The notes beneath the pieces were generated by a model. That model ran no database searches. It was not told the DNA's origin and saw only the letters and a list, made by a program, of their open reading frames with translations. The position numbers were made by a program, and so were the translations under genes. Of a stretch of DNA of 64,000 bases, positions 60,517-64,000 are shown one piece after another (the stretch's first letter is position 1; each line of letters begins with the position of its first letter). Origin of the DNA: Nematostella vectensis (lineage: Eukaryota; Cnidaria; Anthozoa; Actiniaria; Edwardsiidae); contig NC_064042.1 in assembly GCF_932526225.1 (NCBI RefSeq), positions 9,334,540 through 9,398,539 on the forward strand. The letters run 5' to 3'.

Positions 60517-62160
60517 TGGAATAGTGCAACATATCTTTTGCGTGGATATATTGGGAATCATATCACTACCACACTCCTTGAGAGCTTGCACTACTGTTGA
60601 ACTACTGTGCTTGGTCTACTCTATCATTGCTCTCTTTTTAAGAGCTGTCAAAAAGTTCCATAAATTTCAATTTCTGGTCTTCGCTTATTTAAAAAAAAAT
60701 GATGAAGATTTTTGAAAAATATTCAAAACGCTATCACAAAATATCTAAAATCAAAGGATTAGTATATTGTGTAGTTCCAGAAAATATCCATACCCCCTAT
60801 TGAGGGGGTCGGAGGTATGACCCCCCACCCCTCTTAAATTTCCAATCCCCTGGAAAAAATAAATATTTTACTCCCATTTCTTTACAGCCACTATCTTCAA
60901 TGTGCACTAAAACCCTTTGTTTCATGGTTATACGTTTTACTACTGTTTCAGCCCCTTAGCCTACCCCCCCATCTACATGCCTGCAAATAACCAGTAAATC
61001 ATAATCTTTATATGCAGTTTCGATGTCAGTCGTGTTGGGTTGTGTTGAGCGAAATGAAATCCGAGGATGATAATTTGTTAGAGAATCTAGATAGACCTCT
61101 GACTTTTCGAGTGAAATATGTGAAGATCTAAGTTGAAGTCATCTATCAAGTAACAAGGTTTCTTTTCTTTGTCTAACTGTTCAAGTAAATTGGTAACTTG
61201 TAGCCGATATATCACACCGCCAACAATTATGTTTGAACTATTTCGATATGTAACTTTAATGAATAGAGTATTGTAAAATTTTCTTGAAAAAGTCTAACTT
61301 AAAAAAATCCACAAATCCGAGAAAAAAAAATAGATAATTTTCACCTAAAGCACCCCCCCCCCCCCCCTTCCTCCTATACACACACGTTGACTCCAAAATC
61401 AATAAGACTGTACCAAGATATTCTTCTCTCCGTTTTCGCGCCTGTGACCTCGGAGCCCTGGGGATGTAATGAGACTGTCGAACATAAAAGTGAGTAATTT
61501 TATATTCTGTGAATCAATCTTCTATTATGCTGTTGTCGTGCTGTTGAAATGCATATACAGTGGAACCTGGATTTTACATGCCTCGGGAGAAAGAAAATGT
61601 ATCGTAAATTCGAGGTATCGTTAGAAAGAGGTCCTCGATTTTACGATATAAAGGAACCATTGAAAATGTTGTTGTAGCCAAGTCGGGTTAATTATCAACT
61701 TTTACAAAATAATAATATTGTAACAGTACTCAGGGCGTAAGACTGTACAGTTTCTCTTTGTAAACTGTAATCTGCATCTAACAAGATCTGTCAAGTCAAG
61801 AAAATCGATTAACTGTACTGTACGTGTGTGGTGTTTTGAGTTTTTCTCTCTTTGTTGATAGAATCAGTAATATCGTTGTATCGAGGTCAAAATTACGCTC
61901 GTTGACCAATGAAAATACTCACTATGTTTATCACTATGTTTATCCCGAGGAGGGCCTGAGGTTATTTGGCTAAAATTAATCGCCCCTTTTCAAGAAACGT
62001 AGTATTCCATGCCCCAATCCCTCCCCCACGCTTTCTATTATTTCGGTGCCCCCCCCCCCCCCCCCGTAACGTTTCCGTTACACCCCCTTGACGCTTAGAC
62101 GACCAACCCTAAGTTTGATTGTCTTGCTAATTGTTTTTTCGAGATCTATCCAAATTCTAT
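60517..62160. other. Stretch without a recognisable gene
   Basis: Contains a repeat arm at 60768..60850 shared with 7309..7555, several C runs (61351..61367, 62050..62066) and otherwise A/T-rich DNA. Nothing coding is supported. Confidence 0.55.
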
Positions 62161-62168
62161 ATCCAAAT

Positions 62169-62390
62169 TCATGGTTATTACATTAAGCGTCGAGTGTTCT
62201 TACATTAAATGTTAAGTCCGTTATTACATTAAGCGTTGAAAATTTGTTACATTAAGCGTTAACTTCTTTATTACATAAAGCGTTGATTTGTTGTTACATT
62301 AAGCGTTAGTGTTACATTAAGCGGCGAATTTTGTTACATAAAGCGTTAGTGTTACATTAAGCGGCAGTTGTTACATTAAGCGGTGATACA
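62169..62390. repeat. Degenerate tandem repeat with core TTACATTAAGCG
   Basis: About ten copies of ttacattaagcg or ttacataaagcg with spacers of 5-20 bp. Confidence 0.88.
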
Positions 62391-62804
62391 GCTTGTTCCC
62401 ATATCAATATTTGGGTGACCTTCATACCCACTCGGCCGACCTCTTGGAGGCCTGGGTCTAAGGGCTTTTCAAGATCAGTGAGAAAAAGATTTGACCAAGC
62501 GATCAAGTTTTTCTAACAAATTTTGGCCGCAAGTCTCAAATTGACAGGAATCAGCATATTTTTTACCATGTTTTCTGGAGATCCGGGAGCGGGAAAACTT
62601 TAGCTCTTCTAAATATGGGCATCAATGCCCATATAAGGCAATACATACGAAGGACACTATATGTGGGGAATATGTGTGCACAGTCGGGGGGCGGCCACAA
62701 ATAACGCACGTTGGCCATAGTTTTTTTGAAGGAAGGGAGGCTCTACAAGTCGTAAGTGGTCCTTACGACTTAAATTTCTGTGGTACTCTTACTTATGTAT
62801 TTTC

Positions 62805-63803
62805 TTATTTTAGCGATGTTTCGTATGTGATGGAAGGCTCCTTTAACAATAGAATTAACATTGGCGAAAACGACATCGTGTCATCAAAAATTAAACCGAG
62901 ATTGCGGGCCTGATGAGAAGGTCTAATGTTTTCAGTGCAAACAGAAATCATCGGGAGAGGTAACGACTGACGAAATCGAGAATGTAGAAATACAAAATTC
63001 TGATTTGTAATCATTAAGTTTCAACTTGTTTGAAGTCATCCACAGATTGATGTCAGCAACACAACTTTCAAGAAGTTGCTTTGCAACCCCTAAGTCAGAA
63101 ATGTCATTGCAGGCGAAGGTTGTATAGATCTGTGAATCATCGGCATAAAAGTGGAACGACAGGCCATGTTCACGAACAATATCCCCGAGAGGAGATGTAT
63201 ACAATAAGTAAAGCACCGGGCCCAGAACCGAACGCTGGGGCACACCCCAGTCAAGAAGATGAACTTTTGATGTAGTTTTGCCTACTTTTACAAGCTGAGT
63301 ATGGTTTGTTAAGAATGATCGTAACCAGTCTAGGGCCTTTCCTTTGACACCAAACCTAGAGAAGAGCATTCCGAGAAGAATTTCGTGATCAACTGTGTCA
63401 AAAGCTGCGGAAAGATCCAGTAGCAAGAGCAAAACACCGCGATGACTGTCGATGGCTTTAAGGATGTCATCTTGCACTCGAATCAGAGCTGTTTCACAGC
63501 TGTGATTGGTTTTATAATCAGATTGAAGTTCTTCGTTTAATCCATTGGAGCATAAATATTCCCACAGCTGAGAAGCTGCAACTTTTTCTGCTGCCTTGGA
63601 CACGAGCATGAGGTTTGATACCGGCCTGAAATTAGGAAAGACCTCATGTCCTCTTCAGAAACACTTATAAACTTTGCTATATTAGAGTTATAGTACGTGC
63701 CACCTCTCTTTAATGATAAGCAATTGGTGATTAGGGGCTGAGGGGTTGCCAGTTCTCCCCCCCACACTTTTCTAAGCAGATGTTTCAAGCGGTACATATG
63801 CAA
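62805..63803 (-). pseudogene. CR1/jockey-type reverse transcriptase fragment, frameshifted
   Basis: Central frame (62932..63609) shows non-LTR reverse-transcriptase motifs: LLLLLDLSAAFDTVDH, SVLGPVLYLLYTSPLGD and FHFYADDSQIY with the catalytic ADD. Frames either side continue the homology (EEDMRSF before, HQARNLGLIFDD after), so at least two frameshifts exist. Neither the endonuclease nor a full 3' end is present. One more dead retroelement; probably the same broad clade as 47444..48086 but not shown to be the same family. Confidence 0.88.
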
Positions 63804-64000
63804 CCAGAAACAAATATGTTGAACAGTTTAAAATCCCGTGCATAAACACTAGGCATGTGTAGATAGTACTAGTGAATTTAGGAAAAGTTGCTTGAAAATA
63901 TAGCCGAAAGTCGCTCTAATGTTGCTAATATATCCAAAAGTTGCCACAAGAAATTAAAAAAGTTCCTCGCTCTCTAGAGTCGTTTGTTCTTGATAAATGC

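Noticed and set aside
60157-60715. ORFs with repeated FIST(D) and FLFR(R/L)I units
   Set aside because: Both are translations of the A/T-rich repeat core of the fold-back element at 60112..60516.
1-64000. tRNA or rRNA genes
   Set aside because: Scanned by eye for T-loop boxes and conserved rRNA segments; none found. A covariance-model search was not possible.

Overview
The window reads as invertebrate nuclear DNA, most likely from an anthozoan cnidarian (sea anemone or coral). Genes are split into many short exons. Extracellular domains sit on phase-1 exons. A PAN-EGF-F5/8C secreted protein of a type common in cnidarians is present, as are CR1-like retroelements with a PHD finger and a 2A-like peptide. 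MITEs and fold-back elements are dense. The species assignment is inference; no marker gene settles it.

Layout. (1) 1-19.4 kb, minus strand: a tandem cluster of immunoglobulin-superfamily receptor genes. One copy (B, 15988 down to 6420) is covered end to end: signal peptide, V-like domain, several Ig domains, a SEA-like domain, FN3, a transmembrane helix and a tail with ITIM/ITAM-like tyrosines. It carries a 2-bp frameshift. A second copy (A) runs off the left edge of the window. A third (C) survives as a signal-peptide exon and a wrecked V-like exon. (2) 20.1-33.4 kb, plus strand: a full 23-exon CCDC39 gene, the ciliary 96-nm ruler protein, with all splice phases consistent (954 aa). (3) 34.5-36.0 kb, minus strand: a two-exon secreted PAN-EGF-F5/8C protein. 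(4) 36-47 kb: no convincing gene, but many tandem, inverted and direct repeats. (5) 47.4-48.1 kb: the start of a CR1-like non-LTR element, cut short. (6) 49.3-52.0 kb: a 2.7-kb DNA element flanked by TTAA with matching terminal inverted repeats; it carries a decayed, spliced gene of unknown function on the minus strand. (7) 52.8-59.2 kb, plus strand: a spliced gene for an AID/APOBEC-like cytidine deaminase with a basic N-terminus, small symmetric (partly duplicated) exons, an unusual spacing between zinc cysteines and a Gln/Pro/Ala/Glu repeat tail. (8) 60-64 kb: a large fold-back element, a 12-bp-core tandem repeat and a frameshifted reverse-transcriptase fragment.

Two points stand out. The membrane-distal V-like exon of the duplicated Ig receptors differs about three times more between copies than the other Ig exons, and most changes alter the protein, as expected for an allorecognition or immune receptor. 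About 35 kb further along lies the AID/APOBEC-like deaminase. There is no evidence that the two are functionally linked. All exon structures were built by hand from splice signals and reading phase; no transcript data were available.
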